Source: JBOFBH01 sp051657715
Lineage (GTDB): Bacteria > Actinomycetota > Actinomycetes > Actinomycetales > Angustibacteraceae
Assembly: GCA_051657715.1 (NCBI GenBank)
Contig: JBOFLF010000067.1
Span: 58,433-122,432 of the forward strand
DNA length: 64,000 bases
Reading direction: 5' to 3'
The position numbers were made by a program, and so were the translations under genes. Numbering within the stretch: position 1 is the first letter of the stretch; every line of letters begins with the position of its first letter. The notes under the pieces were generated by a model. The model ran no database searches. It was not told the origin of the DNA and saw only the letters and a program-made list of their open reading frames with translations. Positions 41,829 to 51,246 of the stretch are shown piece by piece.

Positions 41829-42398
41829 GTGGACCTAGGGGCGGTGAGCACGGCGGAGCAGGAGTTCGAGGGTTTCGTCACGCTGCACGCCGCCGCGCTG
41901 AGTCGACTGGCGTACGTGCTGCTGGGTGACCCGGACGAGGCGGACGACCTGGCCGGCGACGTCCTGTTGGCCGCGTGGCGGCAGTGGCCCACCGTGCGCG
42001 TCGCCGAACACCCGCTCGGGTATCTGCGGCGGGCGACCGCCAACATGGCGGCCAGCCGGATCCGGCGCAAGCAGCTGGCCCGGGTCAAGCTGCGGCTGCT
42101 GCGGGTAGATGCGGCCCGCACCGAGCGACCGCCAAGCGGGGACGTGGTGGACGTGCGACGGGCGCTGGCCCGGCTCGCCCCCCGTCGGCGTGCCTGCGTG
42201 GTGCTGCGGCTCGCGTTCGACCTCCCGGAGCGGGAGGTCGCGGACCTGCTGAGGGTCAGCGTCGGCACCGTGAAGAGCCAGACGTCCAAGGCCGTGGCCC
42301 AACTGCGGCGCCTGCTGGGGGACGAGGCGTTCGGCACGGACCACAGCAGCACGGTCGCGGCGTTCGTGCCGCCGGGCGACCGGGACGGTGGCCGATGA
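41829..42398 (+). CDS. ECF sigma factor (SigE-like subgroup)
   Basis: A 189-residue protein. Region 2 is FEGFVTLHAAALSRLAYVLL followed by DEADDLAGDVLLAAWRQW. Region 4 is RLAPRRRACVVLRLAFDLPE followed by VSVGTVKSQTSKAVAQLR. It directs RNA polymerase to a small stress-type regulon. The start could be the GTG at 41829 or at 41844. Its stop overlaps the start of the membrane protein downstream, typical of a sigma/anti-sigma pair. Confidence 0.88.
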   Translation: MDLGAVSTAEQEFEGFVTLHAAALSRLAYVLLGDPDEADDLAGDVLLAAWRQWPTVRVAEHPLGYLRRATANMAASRIRRKQLARVKLRLLRVDAARTERPPSGDVVDVRRALARLAPRRRACVVLRLAFDLPEREVADLLRVSVGTVKSQTSKAVAQLRRLLGDEAFGTDHSSTVAAFVPPGDRDGGR

Positions 42399-43237
42399 CC
42401 GAGCAGCGCGACGACGCCGAGCAGCGGGACGTGGCCACCGTCGGACGGCTGCTTCATCAGGAGCTGGCCGGTCACCAGCCAGACGTCGACCGGATCCGGC
42501 TCCGGGTCCGGACGGGCCTGCGGAACCCGAGCACCCGCCGTGGGCGCCGCGTGCTCGGGGCTTGGGGGCCGCCGGCGCTGGCCGCCGGCGGCCTGGCGGC
42601 GGTCGCCGTCGTCGTCGCCGTGCTCACCTCCTCCCCGTTCGGCAGGCAGCAGCCGGCGGCACCGCCAGCGGTTCCGGCGGCGCCGCCGTCCGCCGTGGTG
42701 CGGGTGGATCGGGTCGGGGTGACCACCGTGGTGCTGCCGGACCCGCGCGGTCGGGACTGGCTGGTCGCTGGCGTGGACGACGGCGACCCTAACCAGACCG
42801 CCCGGGACAGTACGCAGCGCCAGCTGCTGGGCGTCGGCGGGTCTGGTGACCCCTCGGCGACCGTGACACTGCCCAGCCCGTTCACCGTCCGATGGTCGGA
42901 CGGACAACGACCGCGGCGGACCGGCTCGGTCACGTCCTGGTACTCGGTGACCGCCGCGCCGGGCGGTCCGGCCAGCGGGTTCGACGTCCGTGCCGGACCG
43001 TCCCCGGGGCGTACCGAGCTGGTGCTCTATGTCGGAGTGGGCGCGGGAGCCGCGCGGCTAGAGGTGCTCGCCGGTGGCCGGAGCCTGAGCTCCACGACCG
43101 TAGCCGCCACCCCGGACGGCGCCGGCGCCGTCGTCACCATCCCGCTGACCGCGGCCGACGACGGTGAGCAGGTCATCGCCCGGCTGCTGGCCGGGGACGG
43201 TGGCTCGGTCGCCCTGGCCGCGGCCGTGCTGCGCTGA
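42395..43237 (+). CDS. Membrane protein, probable anti-sigma factor
   Basis: A 280-residue protein. It has a cytoplasmic N-terminus of about 55 residues, one membrane segment (about 56-78: LAAGGLAAVAVVVAVL) and an extracellular domain of about 200 residues that I cannot assign. No classical zinc HxxxCxxC is visible. The assignment rests on topology and the ATGA overlap with the sigma gene. Confidence 0.65.
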   Translation: MTEQRDDAEQRDVATVGRLLHQELAGHQPDVDRIRLRVRTGLRNPSTRRGRRVLGAWGPPALAAGGLAAVAVVVAVLTSSPFGRQQPAAPPAVPAAPPSAVVRVDRVGVTTVVLPDPRGRDWLVAGVDDGDPNQTARDSTQRQLLGVGGSGDPSATVTLPSPFTVRWSDGQRPRRTGSVTSWYSVTAAPGGPASGFDVRAGPSPGRTELVLYVGVGAGAARLEVLAGGRSLSSTTVAATPDGAGAVVTIPLTAADDGEQVIARLLAGDGGSVALAAAVLR

Positions 43238-43346
43238 CCGGCCGGCCCAACCCAGCGCTGCCCAACCCAGCGCGGCCCTGCGCTGCCCGGCCCAGCCCGT
43301 TTCGGGGTCGCCACCGGCTGGCGATCGGGCGGTGGCCCGCTGGAAC

Positions 43347-44405
43347 TCATGGTTTGCGCAGGCGGATGCGGGTGACGGCGTGGTCCGGGCCCTTGGTGAG
43401 CACCAGGGTGGCCCGACCGCGGGTGGGGCGGATGTTCCGCACCAGGTTGGGTTCGTTGGTGGTCGCCCAGATCCCCTCGGCGGTGGCCACCGCATCTGCG
43501 TCGGTGAGCTCGGCGTACTGGTGGAAGTACGACGACGGGTCGGCGAACGCGGTGGCCCGCAGCCGCAGGAACCGCTCCACGTACCAGCGGCGGACGTCCT
43601 CGGTGCGGGCGTCCACGTACACCGAGAAGTCGAAGAAGTCGCTCACCGCCAGCCCCGGGCGTCCTTCGGCGTCCAGCTGCGGAGGCTGCAGGACGTTCAG
43701 GCCCTCGACAATCAGCACGTCCGGGTGCCGCACCAGCACCTGCCCGCCGGGCACGACGTCGTACGTCAGGTGCGAGTACACCGGTGCCGGCACCTGGTCG
43801 CAGCCCGCCTTGACCCCGGCGACGAACCGCAGCAGCGCGCGGCGGTCGTACGACTCCGGGAAACCCTTGCGGCGCAACAGCCCCCGACGCTCCAGCTCCG
43901 CGTTCGGCAGCAGGAACCCGTCGGTGGTGACCAGCTCGACCCGGGGAGTGCTCGGCCACGCGGCGAGCAGGTCGCGCAGCAACCGGGCGGTGGTGGACTT
44001 GCCCACCGCCACCGAGCCCGCGACCCCGATCACGAACGGCACCCGGTGCGCCGTTGGCCTGTCGTCGCCCGACGTCGGCCCCGGGGCGTCCAGGAACGTC
44101 GGTGCGCCCAGGAACTGGTGGATCAGCCGGTGTCGCTCGGCGGCGACCTGCACGTGCAGGGTCAGCAGCCGGGACAGCGGCAGGTACACCTCCTCGACCT
44201 CGCGCAGGTCGATCCGGTCACCCAGCCCGGTGAGCCGGGCCAGGTCGTCCGCGTCCAACGGCAGCGGCGTCTGATCGCGCAGCCGGGACCAGGCACGGCG
44301 GTCCAGCTCCACGTACGGCGACGGCAGGCTGTGACCGGCCGGCCGGCCCCCGAGCCGGTCGTCTGTTGAGGGCCGGCCGGGTGGCTTGGCGGGGCCGGGG
44401 GGCAC
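43347..44405 (-). CDS. coaA: Type I pantothenate kinase
   Basis: A 352-residue CoaA. SPYVELDRRAWSRLR starts the family homology near residue 28. The P-loop is GVAGSVAVGKST (127-138) and FPESYDRRALLRF contacts substrate. It phosphorylates pantothenate in the first step of coenzyme A synthesis. The GTG at 44405 is the best available start, though its Shine-Dalgarno is poor. Only 24 bases separate it from the divergent glmS, so promoters must overlap coding sequence. Confidence 0.93.
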   Translation of the reverse strand: MPPGPAKPPGRPSTDDRLGGRPAGHSLPSPYVELDRRAWSRLRDQTPLPLDADDLARLTGLGDRIDLREVEEVYLPLSRLLTLHVQVAAERHRLIHQFLGAPTFLDAPGPTSGDDRPTAHRVPFVIGVAGSVAVGKSTTARLLRDLLAAWPSTPRVELVTTDGFLLPNAELERRGLLRRKGFPESYDRRALLRFVAGVKAGCDQVPAPVYSHLTYDVVPGGQVLVRHPDVLIVEGLNVLQPPQLDAEGRPGLAVSDFFDFSVYVDARTEDVRRWYVERFLRLRATAFADPSSYFHQYAELTDADAVATAEGIWATTNEPNLVRNIRPTRGRATLVLTKGPDHAVTRIRLRKP

Positions 44406-44429
44406 GAGCGTCGAGGCTACCCTGAGGGC

Positions 44430-46346
44430 ATGTGCGGAATCGTGGGATACGCCGGCCCGGCCGACGGCGTGCAGGCCCTGGACGTCGTCCTGGAGGGGCT
44501 GCGGCGCTTGGAGTACCGCGGCTACGACTCCGCGGGGATTGTCGTGCAGACCGGGCCGTTCGACGGCCGGCAGACCGGGCCGTTCGACGGCCGGCAGACC
44601 GGGCCGTTCGACGCCGACGCCCTCCTGGTGGTGAAGCGGGCCGGCAAGCTGGCGAACCTGGAGAAGGCGCTCGCCGAGCACCCGCTGCCGGCGTCGGTGA
44701 CCGGGATCGGGCACACCCGGTGGGCCACCCACGGCGCCCCCAACGACGCGAACGCGCACCCGCACTGCTCCGCGGACGGCCGGCTGGCGTTGGTGCACAA
44801 CGGGATCATCGAGAACTTCGCCGCACTGCGCGCCGAGCTGATCGAGGTTGGGGTGACGTTCCGCTCGGACACCGACACCGAGGTCGCCGCACACCTGGTC
44901 GCCCGCGGTTACGCCGAGCTCGGCGACCTGACCGAGGCGATGCGGGTGGTGTGCGACCGGCTGGACGGCGCGTTCACCCTGCTCGCGGTGCACGCCGACG
45001 CGCCGAGCACGGTCGTCGGCGCCCGGCGCAACTCGCCGCTGGTGGCCGGCCGGGGCCAGGGCGCGAACTTCCTCGGCTCGGACGTGGCCGCGTTCATCGA
45101 TCACACCCGGGACGCCGTCGAGCTGGGCCAGGACCAGATCGTCACCATCACCCCGGACTCCCTAGAGGTGATCGGGTTCGACGGCCGCCCGGCGGCCACC
45201 CGCGAGTACCACGTGGACTGGGACACCGCGGCGGCGGAGAAGGGCGGGCACGCCAGCTTCATGGAGAAGGAGATCCTGGAGCAGCCGCGGGCGGTCGCCG
45301 ACACCCTGCTCGGCCGGATGGACGCCGCCGGCCGGCTCACCCTGGACGAGCTGCGGATCGACGAGGCGGTGCTGCGGGCCGTCGACAAGATCGTGGTGGT
45401 GGCCTGCGGCACCGCCGCGTACGCCGGTCAGGTCGCCAAGTACGCGATCGAGCACTGGTGCCGGATCCCGACCGAGGTGGAGCTGGCGCACGAGTTCCGC
45501 TACCGGGACCCGGTGGTCACCGCGCGCACCCTGGTGGTGGCGATCACCCAGTCCGGGGAGACCATGGACACGCTGATGGCGCTGCGGCACGCCCGTGAGC
45601 AGGGGGCGACGGTCGTGGCGATCTGCAACACCCACGGCTCGACGATCCCGCGCGAGTCCGACGCCGTCCTCTACACCCACGCCGGGCCGGAGATCGCGGT
45701 CGCCTCCACCAAGGCGTTCCTCGGCCAGATCACCGCGTGCTACCTGCTCGGCCTGTACCTGGCGCAGGTGCGTGGCAACAAGTTCCCGGACGAGGTGCGC
45801 GATCTGATGGACCGCCTGCGGGAGGTCCCGGACCAGGTGCAGCAGGTGCTGGACGCGATGGGGCCAGTGCGCGAGCTGGCCCGGTCGATGGCGCGCGAGC
45901 GCACCGTGTTGTTCCTCGGCCGGCACGTCGGGTTCCCGGTCGCGATGGAGGGGGCGCTGAAGCTCAAGGAGCTGGCGTACATCCACGCCGAGGGGTTCGC
46001 CGCCGGCGAGCTCAAGCACGGGCCGATCGCGCTGATCGAGCAGGGCCTGCCGGTGTTCGTCGTGGTGCCCTCGCCGCGCGGGCGGGACTCGTTGCACGGC
46101 AAGGTGGTCTCGAACATCCAGGAGGTGCGAGCCCGGGGCGCGCGCACCATCGTGATCGCGGAGGAGGGCGACCACGACGTGGAGCCGTTCGCCGACCACG
46201 TGATCCGGGTGCCGCGCACGCCGACGCTGCTGGCGCCGTTGGTGACCACGGTGCCGCTGCAGGTGTTCGCCTGCGAGCTGGCCACCGCCAAGGGCCTGGA
46301 CGTCGACCAGCCGCGCAACCTCGCCAAGTCGGTCACCGTCGAGTGA
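44430..46346 (+). CDS. glmS: Glutamine-fructose-6-phosphate aminotransferase (isomerising)
   Basis: A 638-residue GlmS. The N-terminal glutaminase begins MCGIVGYAG with the nucleophile C2. Two SIS domains follow (VVACGTAAYAGQVAKYAIEH and FLGRHVGFPVAMEGALKLKE), and the end LAKSVTVE is canonical. It makes glucosamine-6-phosphate, the substrate of GlmM encoded at 15-16.6 kb. Residues about 40-61 are an insertion made of 2.75 copies of a 24-bp repeat encoding QTGPFDGR, in a loop of the glutaminase domain. Confidence 0.97.
   Translation: MCGIVGYAGPADGVQALDVVLEGLRRLEYRGYDSAGIVVQTGPFDGRQTGPFDGRQTGPFDADALLVVKRAGKLANLEKALAEHPLPASVTGIGHTRWATHGAPNDANAHPHCSADGRLALVHNGIIENFAALRAELIEVGVTFRSDTDTEVAAHLVARGYAELGDLTEAMRVVCDRLDGAFTLLAVHADAPSTVVGARRNSPLVAGRGQGANFLGSDVAAFIDHTRDAVELGQDQIVTITPDSLEVIGFDGRPAATREYHVDWDTAAAEKGGHASFMEKEILEQPRAVADTLLGRMDAAGRLTLDELRIDEAVLRAVDKIVVVACGTAAYAGQVAKYAIEHWCRIPTEVELAHEFRYRDPVVTARTLVVAITQSGETMDTLMALRHAREQGATVVAICNTHGSTIPRESDAVLYTHAGPEIAVASTKAFLGQITACYLLGLYLAQVRGNKFPDEVRDLMDRLREVPDQVQQVLDAMGPVRELARSMARERTVLFLGRHVGFPVAMEGALKLKELAYIHAEGFAAGELKHGPIALIEQGLPVFVVVPSPRGRDSLHGKVVSNIQEVRARGARTIVIAEEGDHDVEPFADHVIRVPRTPTLLAPLVTTVPLQVFACELATAKGLDVDQPRNLAKSVTVE
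44547..44612. repeat. In-frame 24-bp tandem repeats in glmS
   Basis: The unit CAGACCGGGCCGTTCGACGG plus CCGG is repeated exactly at 44547 and 44571, with an 18-base partial copy at 44595. It lengthens a glutaminase-domain loop by about 14 residues compared with a single unit. Confidence 0.9.
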
Positions 46347-46419
46347 ACCGCGAAGCAGCTGGTGCGCCGTCGATGAGTCGTCAAGCCCACCGTCGAGCGG
46401 GTCGGCTGGTGGGCTGGCC

Positions 46420-46779
46420 GTGATCGTCGGCGTGGGGATCGACGTCGTCGACATCGCACGGTTCGGCAGCACGCTGGAGCGGTCCCCCCGGCTGCGGGAG
46501 CGGTTGTTCGCCGAGCAGGAACGGTCCCGGCCGCTGGCCTCCCTGGCAGCCCGGTTCGCCGCGAAGGAGGCGCTCGCCAAGGCGCTCGGAGCGCCGGTGG
46601 GGCTGCGCTGGACGGACGCGGTCGTGGTGACGGACGCCGGTGGCCGGCCGTCGTTCGACGTGTCCGGCACGGTCGCGGCGCGGGTGGCGGAACTTGGCGC
46701 GCAGTCGCTGCACCTGTCGATGTCCCACGACGCCGGGATCGCCAGCGCCGTCGTGGTGGCGGAGCGCCGTGATCCCTAG
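46420..46779 (+). CDS. acpS: Holo-[acyl-carrier-protein] synthase
   Basis: A 119-residue AcpS with the metal motif VGIDVVDIARF and the second signature FAAKEALAKALG, ending LHLSMSHDAGIASAVVVAE. It moves 4'-phosphopantetheine from CoA onto acyl carrier proteins. GTG start at 46420. It is between glmS and nnr, as in many actinobacteria. Confidence 0.95.
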   Translation: MIVGVGIDVVDIARFGSTLERSPRLRERLFAEQERSRPLASLAARFAAKEALAKALGAPVGLRWTDAVVVTDAGGRPSFDVSGTVAARVAELGAQSLHLSMSHDAGIASAVVVAERRDP

Positions 46780-46932
46780 GGCCGGGACCCGCGGCACGGG
46801 GACCCGTGGTGCGGGGATCCGCAGCTCAGTCGGCAGACCTCTAGGCAGCCCGCTGGCGTCCCCGCGACGTGCCGGGTCGGCCGTGGCGCCCGTGCCCCGG
46901 TTCGGACGATGGGCCAGGTTCGGAGCGGTGCG

Positions 46933-48609
46933 GTGATCGGCGCTTGGTCGGTGGCCGCGGTCCGGCGGGCGGAAGCGGCAGCGATGGCCCGGTCGCCTGA
47001 GGGCGCGCTGATGCAGCGGGCGGCGAGTGCGCTGGCGGTGGTGGTCGCCGAGGAGCTGCGTCGCCGTCCGGCCCGGGCGCGCGGCAGCGGGGTGTACGGC
47101 AGTCGGGTGTTGCTGTGGGTGGGGTCCGGGCACAACGGTGGGGACGCGCTGTACGCCGGGGCGTGGCTGGCTCGCCGGGGAGCCCGGGTGAATGCCGTGC
47201 TGCTGGGTGACCAGGCGCACCCCGGTGGCCTGCGGGCGCTGCGGGACGCTGGCGGCCGGGTGCACGACGGCGGCCGGGTGCACGACGGCGGCCGGGTGCA
47301 CGCTGGTGGCGCGGTGCACGACAGGGCGGTGCACGACGGCTGGGTACCGGATCTGGCCGACGACGTGGTGGGTGCCGTGGCGGACGCCATGGCGCGCCTC
47401 GCGCCGGACGTCGTGGTCGACGGCATCCTGGGCATCGGCGGCCGTGGTGGCCTGCGGGAGCCGGCCGCCACCTGGGTGCGGGCATTGCCGGCCGGGGTGC
47501 CGGTGGTCGCGGTGGACCTGCCCAGCGGCGTGGACGCGGACACCGGTGCGGTGGTCGGCGAAGCGGTGCGGGCGGACCGCACCGTGACGTTCGGGGTGGT
47601 CAAGCCGGGCCTGCTGATCGCGCCGGCCGCGTACCGGTGCGGCCGGATCACCGTGGCGGACATCGGGTTGTCACCGGTCGAGCTAGGTGCCCCGGTGATG
47701 CGGCGGCTGGTGGAGGCCGACCTGGCCGCGGCCTGGCCGGTGCCGGACGTCGGCGCCGACAAGTACCGGCGCGGGGTGCTCGGGGTGGTCGCGGGCGGCG
47801 CGAGGTACGTCGGTGCGGGCGTGCTGTGCTGCGGGGCGGCGGTGCGCTCCGGTGTGGGGATGGTCCGGTACCTCGGTCCACCTGCGCCGACCGGCGCGGT
47901 GCTGGCCAGGTGGCCCGAGGTGGTGCCCGGGGCGGGTCGGGTGCAGGCCTGGGTGCTCGGCCCCGGTGTCGACGTCGACGCGGACCCGGGGCAGCGGGAC
48001 GCGGCCCTGGCGGCGTTGGCCTCGGACCTGCCCTGCCTGGTGGACGCCGGCGCCCTGGACCTCGTGCAGGGTCCGCGGCCCGCGCCGACCCTGCTCACCC
48101 CGCACGCCGGCGAGCTGGCCCGGCTGCTCACCCGGCTCGCCGACGGTGTCGGCAGCGGCGACGGCACCGATGCCGCCGGTGCCAGTCCCGACAGTGGTGG
48201 TAGCCCCGGTGGGGGCCGTGAGGGTGTTGCCCGAGCCGCGGTGGAGCGGGCGCCGTGGCAGCACGCTCGGCGAGCCGCCGACCTGACCGGCGCCACCGTG
48301 CTGCTCAAGGGCGCGGTCACGCTGGTCGTCCCGCCAGGCGGTGGGACGACGCTGAGCCAGGACGACGGCCCGCCGTGGCTGGCCACCGCCGGCGCCGGGG
48401 ACGTCCTGGCCGGTGTCGCCGGCACCCTGCTGGCCGCCGGCCTGCTCCCGGCCGAAGCCGGCGCCGTGGCCGCTGCCGTGCACGGTCGAGCCGCCACCTT
48501 GGCCAGCGGCGGTGGCCCTGTCGACGCTGGCAGCGTCCTGGATGCTGTCTCTGCCACGGTCGCCCGGCTACGCGACTCTCGGCCCGCCAGCCCGGCGCTG
48601 GCTCCATGA
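46933..48609 (+). CDS. nnr: Bifunctional NAD(P)H-hydrate epimerase/dehydratase
   Basis: A 558-residue fusion. The N-terminal epimerase domain (about 1-235) has WVGSGHNGGDALYAG and DGILGIGGRGGLREPA. The C-terminal ADP-dependent dehydratase (about 270-550) has TPHAGELARL, VLLKGAVTLV and ATAGAGDVLAGVAGTLLAAG. It repairs hydrated NAD(P)H. The GTG at 46933 has GGAG seven bases upstream and gives the usual MIGAWSVAAVRRAE start. The epimerase domain contains three 18-bp repeats encoding RVHDGG. Confidence 0.93.
   Translation: MIGAWSVAAVRRAEAAAMARSPEGALMQRAASALAVVVAEELRRRPARARGSGVYGSRVLLWVGSGHNGGDALYAGAWLARRGARVNAVLLGDQAHPGGLRALRDAGGRVHDGGRVHDGGRVHAGGAVHDRAVHDGWVPDLADDVVGAVADAMARLAPDVVVDGILGIGGRGGLREPAATWVRALPAGVPVVAVDLPSGVDADTGAVVGEAVRADRTVTFGVVKPGLLIAPAAYRCGRITVADIGLSPVELGAPVMRRLVEADLAAAWPVPDVGADKYRRGVLGVVAGGARYVGAGVLCCGAAVRSGVGMVRYLGPPAPTGAVLARWPEVVPGAGRVQAWVLGPGVDVDADPGQRDAALAALASDLPCLVDAGALDLVQGPRPAPTLLTPHAGELARLLTRLADGVGSGDGTDAAGASPDSGGSPGGGREGVARAAVERAPWQHARRAADLTGATVLLKGAVTLVVPPGGGTTLSQDDGPPWLATAGAGDVLAGVAGTLLAAGLLPAEAGAVAAAVHGRAATLASGGGPVDAGSVLDAVSATVARLRDSRPASPALAP
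47257..47310. repeat. In-frame 18-bp tandem repeats in nnr
   Basis: Two identical units of CGGGTGCACGACGGCGGC (47257, 47275) are followed by a diverged third (47293). They form a Gly/His/Asp-rich loop in the epimerase domain. Confidence 0.88.
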
Positions 48610-48718
48610 GGAACAGCTACGAGCCACCCGTACCCAGTGCCTGACCTGAACGATCCGTGCGAGAGCGGGTTGCCGGAGTCGATGACCTGGGCAGCCGGTC
48701 GCCTGAGAGACTGAGCGG

Positions 48719-50089
48719 ATGCAGCAGGCGTGGTCATCGGGGCCGATCGCGGGCGGTACGTCGGCTTCCTCCGTGCTGCCGGCGGAGGCGGTGGTCGATC
48801 TGGCGGCCGTCCGGCATAACGTCCAGGTGCTGCGGGAGCGAGCCGGCGCCGCGGAGGTGATGGCCGTGGTGAAGGCCGACGGCTACGGGCACGGGCTCCT
48901 GCCGTGCGCCGCTGCAGCCCGGGCCGGCGGCGCCACCTGGCTGGGTGTCGCCCAGGTCGCCGAGGCGATGGCCTTGCGCGCCGGCGGCGACACCGGCCGG
49001 GTGCTGGCCTGGCTGCACGTGCCCGGCGAGGACGTGGCGCCCGCGGTGGCCGCGGACGTCGACCTGTCCGCCGCCGCGCCGTGGGCGGTGGACCAGGTGG
49101 CGGCGGCCGCGACCGCCGTCGGTCGGACCGCCCGGCTGCACCTGAAGGTAGACACCGGGTTGTCCCGGGGCGGCGCCGCCGCCGCGGACTGGCCGGGCCT
49201 GGTCGACTACGCGCTGCGGGCGCAGGCCGACGGCACCGTCCAGGTGGTCGGCGTCTGGTCGCACCTGGCCTGGGCGGACGCTCCTGAACACCCGACCACG
49301 ACCCGGCAGGCCGAGCGGTTCGCGGACGCGGTAGCCGTAGCCGAGGCCGCCGGGCTGCGCCCGCAGCTGCGGCACCTGGCGAACTCCGCGGCCACCGTCA
49401 CCAGCCCCCAGCTGCACTGGGACCTGGTCCGCCCGGGGCTCGCTGTCTACGGGCTGTCGCCAGTGCCCGGTCAGGCGTCCGCCGCGAACCTGGGCCTGCG
49501 GCCGGCGATGACCCTCACCGGGCGGTTGGCCCTGGTCAAGCGGGTGCCGGCCGGCTCTGGCGTCTCTTACGGGCACGCGTACGCCACGACGTCCGACACC
49601 ACCCTGGGTCTGGTGCCGCTCGGGTACGCCGACGGGGTGCCTCGCTCGGCCGGTAACCGCGGGCCGGTGCAGGTCGCCGGACGGCGGCTCACCGTCGCCG
49701 GCCGGGTGTGCATGGACCAGTTCGTCGTCGACCTGGGTGCTGCCGGCCAGGGTGCTGCCGGCCAGCGTGCTGCCGGCCAGGGTGGTGGCGCCACATTCGG
49801 CGACAGCGACGGCGCCACCGACAGCGACGGCGCCACCGACGGCGACGGCCTGGACGATGGTGCCGTGGCGGCTGGCGACCTGGTGGTGCTGTTCGGCGAG
49901 GGCGTCTCCGGTGAGCCCACCGCCCAGGACTGGGCCGAGGCCGCGGACACCATCAGCTACGAGATCGTCACCCGGATCGGCCCTCGGGTGCCTCGACGGT
50001 ACGTGCCCATCGGTGCGCAGGCCAGCGCCGATCCGACTCCCGCGAGTGCCCCGGTGAGCACGGAATCAACACCGGTGAGTGGCTGGTGA
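48719..50089 (+). CDS. alr: Alanine racemase
   Basis: A 456-residue Alr. The PLP lysine is K52 in VVKADGYGHG and the second catalytic base is the tyrosine in GVSYGHAY. GRVCMDQFVVDLG is the C-terminal signature. It supplies D-alanine for peptidoglycan. After the signature there are two repeat-rich insertions, three 15-bp units (GAAGQ type) and two 18-bp units (DSDGAT type), which make it longer than the usual 370-380 residues. The stop overlaps the next start. Confidence 0.95.
   Translation: MQQAWSSGPIAGGTSASSVLPAEAVVDLAAVRHNVQVLRERAGAAEVMAVVKADGYGHGLLPCAAAARAGGATWLGVAQVAEAMALRAGGDTGRVLAWLHVPGEDVAPAVAADVDLSAAAPWAVDQVAAAATAVGRTARLHLKVDTGLSRGGAAAADWPGLVDYALRAQADGTVQVVGVWSHLAWADAPEHPTTTRQAERFADAVAVAEAAGLRPQLRHLANSAATVTSPQLHWDLVRPGLAVYGLSPVPGQASAANLGLRPAMTLTGRLALVKRVPAGSGVSYGHAYATTSDTTLGLVPLGYADGVPRSAGNRGPVQVAGRRLTVAGRVCMDQFVVDLGAAGQGAAGQRAAGQGGGATFGDSDGATDSDGATDGDGLDDGAVAAGDLVVLFGEGVSGEPTAQDWAEAADTISYEIVTRIGPRVPRRYVPIGAQASADPTPASAPVSTESTPVSGW
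49736..49837. repeat. In-frame 15-bp and 18-bp tandem repeats in alr
   Basis: GGTGCTGCCGGCCAG occurs at 49736 and 49751 with a near-copy at 49766. GACAGCGACGGCGCCACC occurs at 49802 and 49820. Both arrays are in frame and lie in a surface loop between conserved blocks. Confidence 0.88.
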
Positions 50090-51246
50090 GGTCGCCGTCC
50101 CGCATGGTGCTCGGCATGGGCGCTGGGCTGGCGGCGGCCGGTGCCGGTGCCGCCCTCGGCCTGGCCGCCGAGCGGTGGACAGCAGGCCGGTCCTTCCCAG
50201 CTGCGGATGAGGACGAGCCCCATGGCTCGCTGCGCGGTGTGCCGGTGGCGGTCCAGGCATTGGACGGCACCGTGCTGTACACCGAGGTAGACGACCCGGA
50301 CATGGTCGGTGCGAGCCGTCGGGGGAACCTGAACGGTGCCCTAGACGGCGGCGCCGCGCCCCAGCCACCGACGAGACCGGCAACCGAGCTGCCGGCCTCA
50401 GGTGGTCGGGTGACCGTGGTGTTCAGTCACGGGTTCTGCTTGAACCAGGACGTCTGGCACTACCAGCGGCGGTGGCTGCGCGGCCGGTCCCGGATGGTGT
50501 TCTGGGATCAGCGCGGCCACGGCCGGTCCGGTCTCGGCCCGTCCGGGCACTACACGCTCGACCAGTGCGGCGAGGATCTGCGAGCGGTCATCGAGGCGGT
50601 CGCGCCGGACGGCCCGCTGGTGCTGGTCGGGCATTCGATGGGCGGCATGGCGACGATGGCGCTGGTCGCCCGGCACCCCGACCTGGTGCGTCGGCGGGTG
50701 GTCGGTGTCGGCCTGCTGGCGACCAGCGCAGGCGGACTGTCCGACGTGCACCTGGGGATCGCCGACCCGGTCGGCCGGGTGGCGCACCGGGTGGCGCCTC
50801 GTGCGTTGGCCGGCCTCACCCGGACCCCGTGGTTGGTGGACCGCACCCGCCGGCTCGGCAGTGACGTCGAGCGGTACCTGGTCCGTCGTTACTCGTTCGC
50901 CTCCCCGGTGCCGACGTCCTTGGTGCGGTTCGCCGCATCGATGATCGCGGCCACCCCGTTGGACGTGGTCTCCGGATTCCTGCCGGGGTTCGACCTGCAC
51001 GACAAGGCCGAGGCACTGGACGTCCTGACCGGCATGCCCACGCTGGTGCTGTCCGGGGCCGCGGACCTGCTCACCCCGCCCGAGCACAGCACCGCCATCG
51101 CCACCCGGCTGTCGGACGTCGAGCACGTCCTGGTGCCGCATGCCGGGCACCTGGTGATGCTGGAGCACCCGGACGTGGTCAACCTCGCGCTCGGGGACCT
51201 GGTGGGGCGGGTGGGCCAGCCACCGCGGACGCGCCGTCGGCGGTGA
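50086..51246 (+). CDS. Alpha/beta-fold hydrolase
   Basis: A 386-residue protein with an N-terminal hydrophobic stretch (about 8-28). The triad is visible: nucleophile serine in GHSMGG, aspartate in SGAADLLTPP and histidine in HAGHLVMLEHP. The oxyanion region is FSHGFCLNQDVW. Substrate is unknown. The alr-hydrolase-tsaE arrangement is common in actinobacteria. The GTG start overlaps the alr stop. Confidence 0.87.
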   Translation: MRSPSRMVLGMGAGLAAAGAGAALGLAAERWTAGRSFPAADEDEPHGSLRGVPVAVQALDGTVLYTEVDDPDMVGASRRGNLNGALDGGAAPQPPTRPATELPASGGRVTVVFSHGFCLNQDVWHYQRRWLRGRSRMVFWDQRGHGRSGLGPSGHYTLDQCGEDLRAVIEAVAPDGPLVLVGHSMGGMATMALVARHPDLVRRRVVGVGLLATSAGGLSDVHLGIADPVGRVAHRVAPRALAGLTRTPWLVDRTRRLGSDVERYLVRRYSFASPVPTSLVRFAASMIAATPLDVVSGFLPGFDLHDKAEALDVLTGMPTLVLSGAADLLTPPEHSTAIATRLSDVEHVLVPHAGHLVMLEHPDVVNLALGDLVGRVGQPPRTRRRR

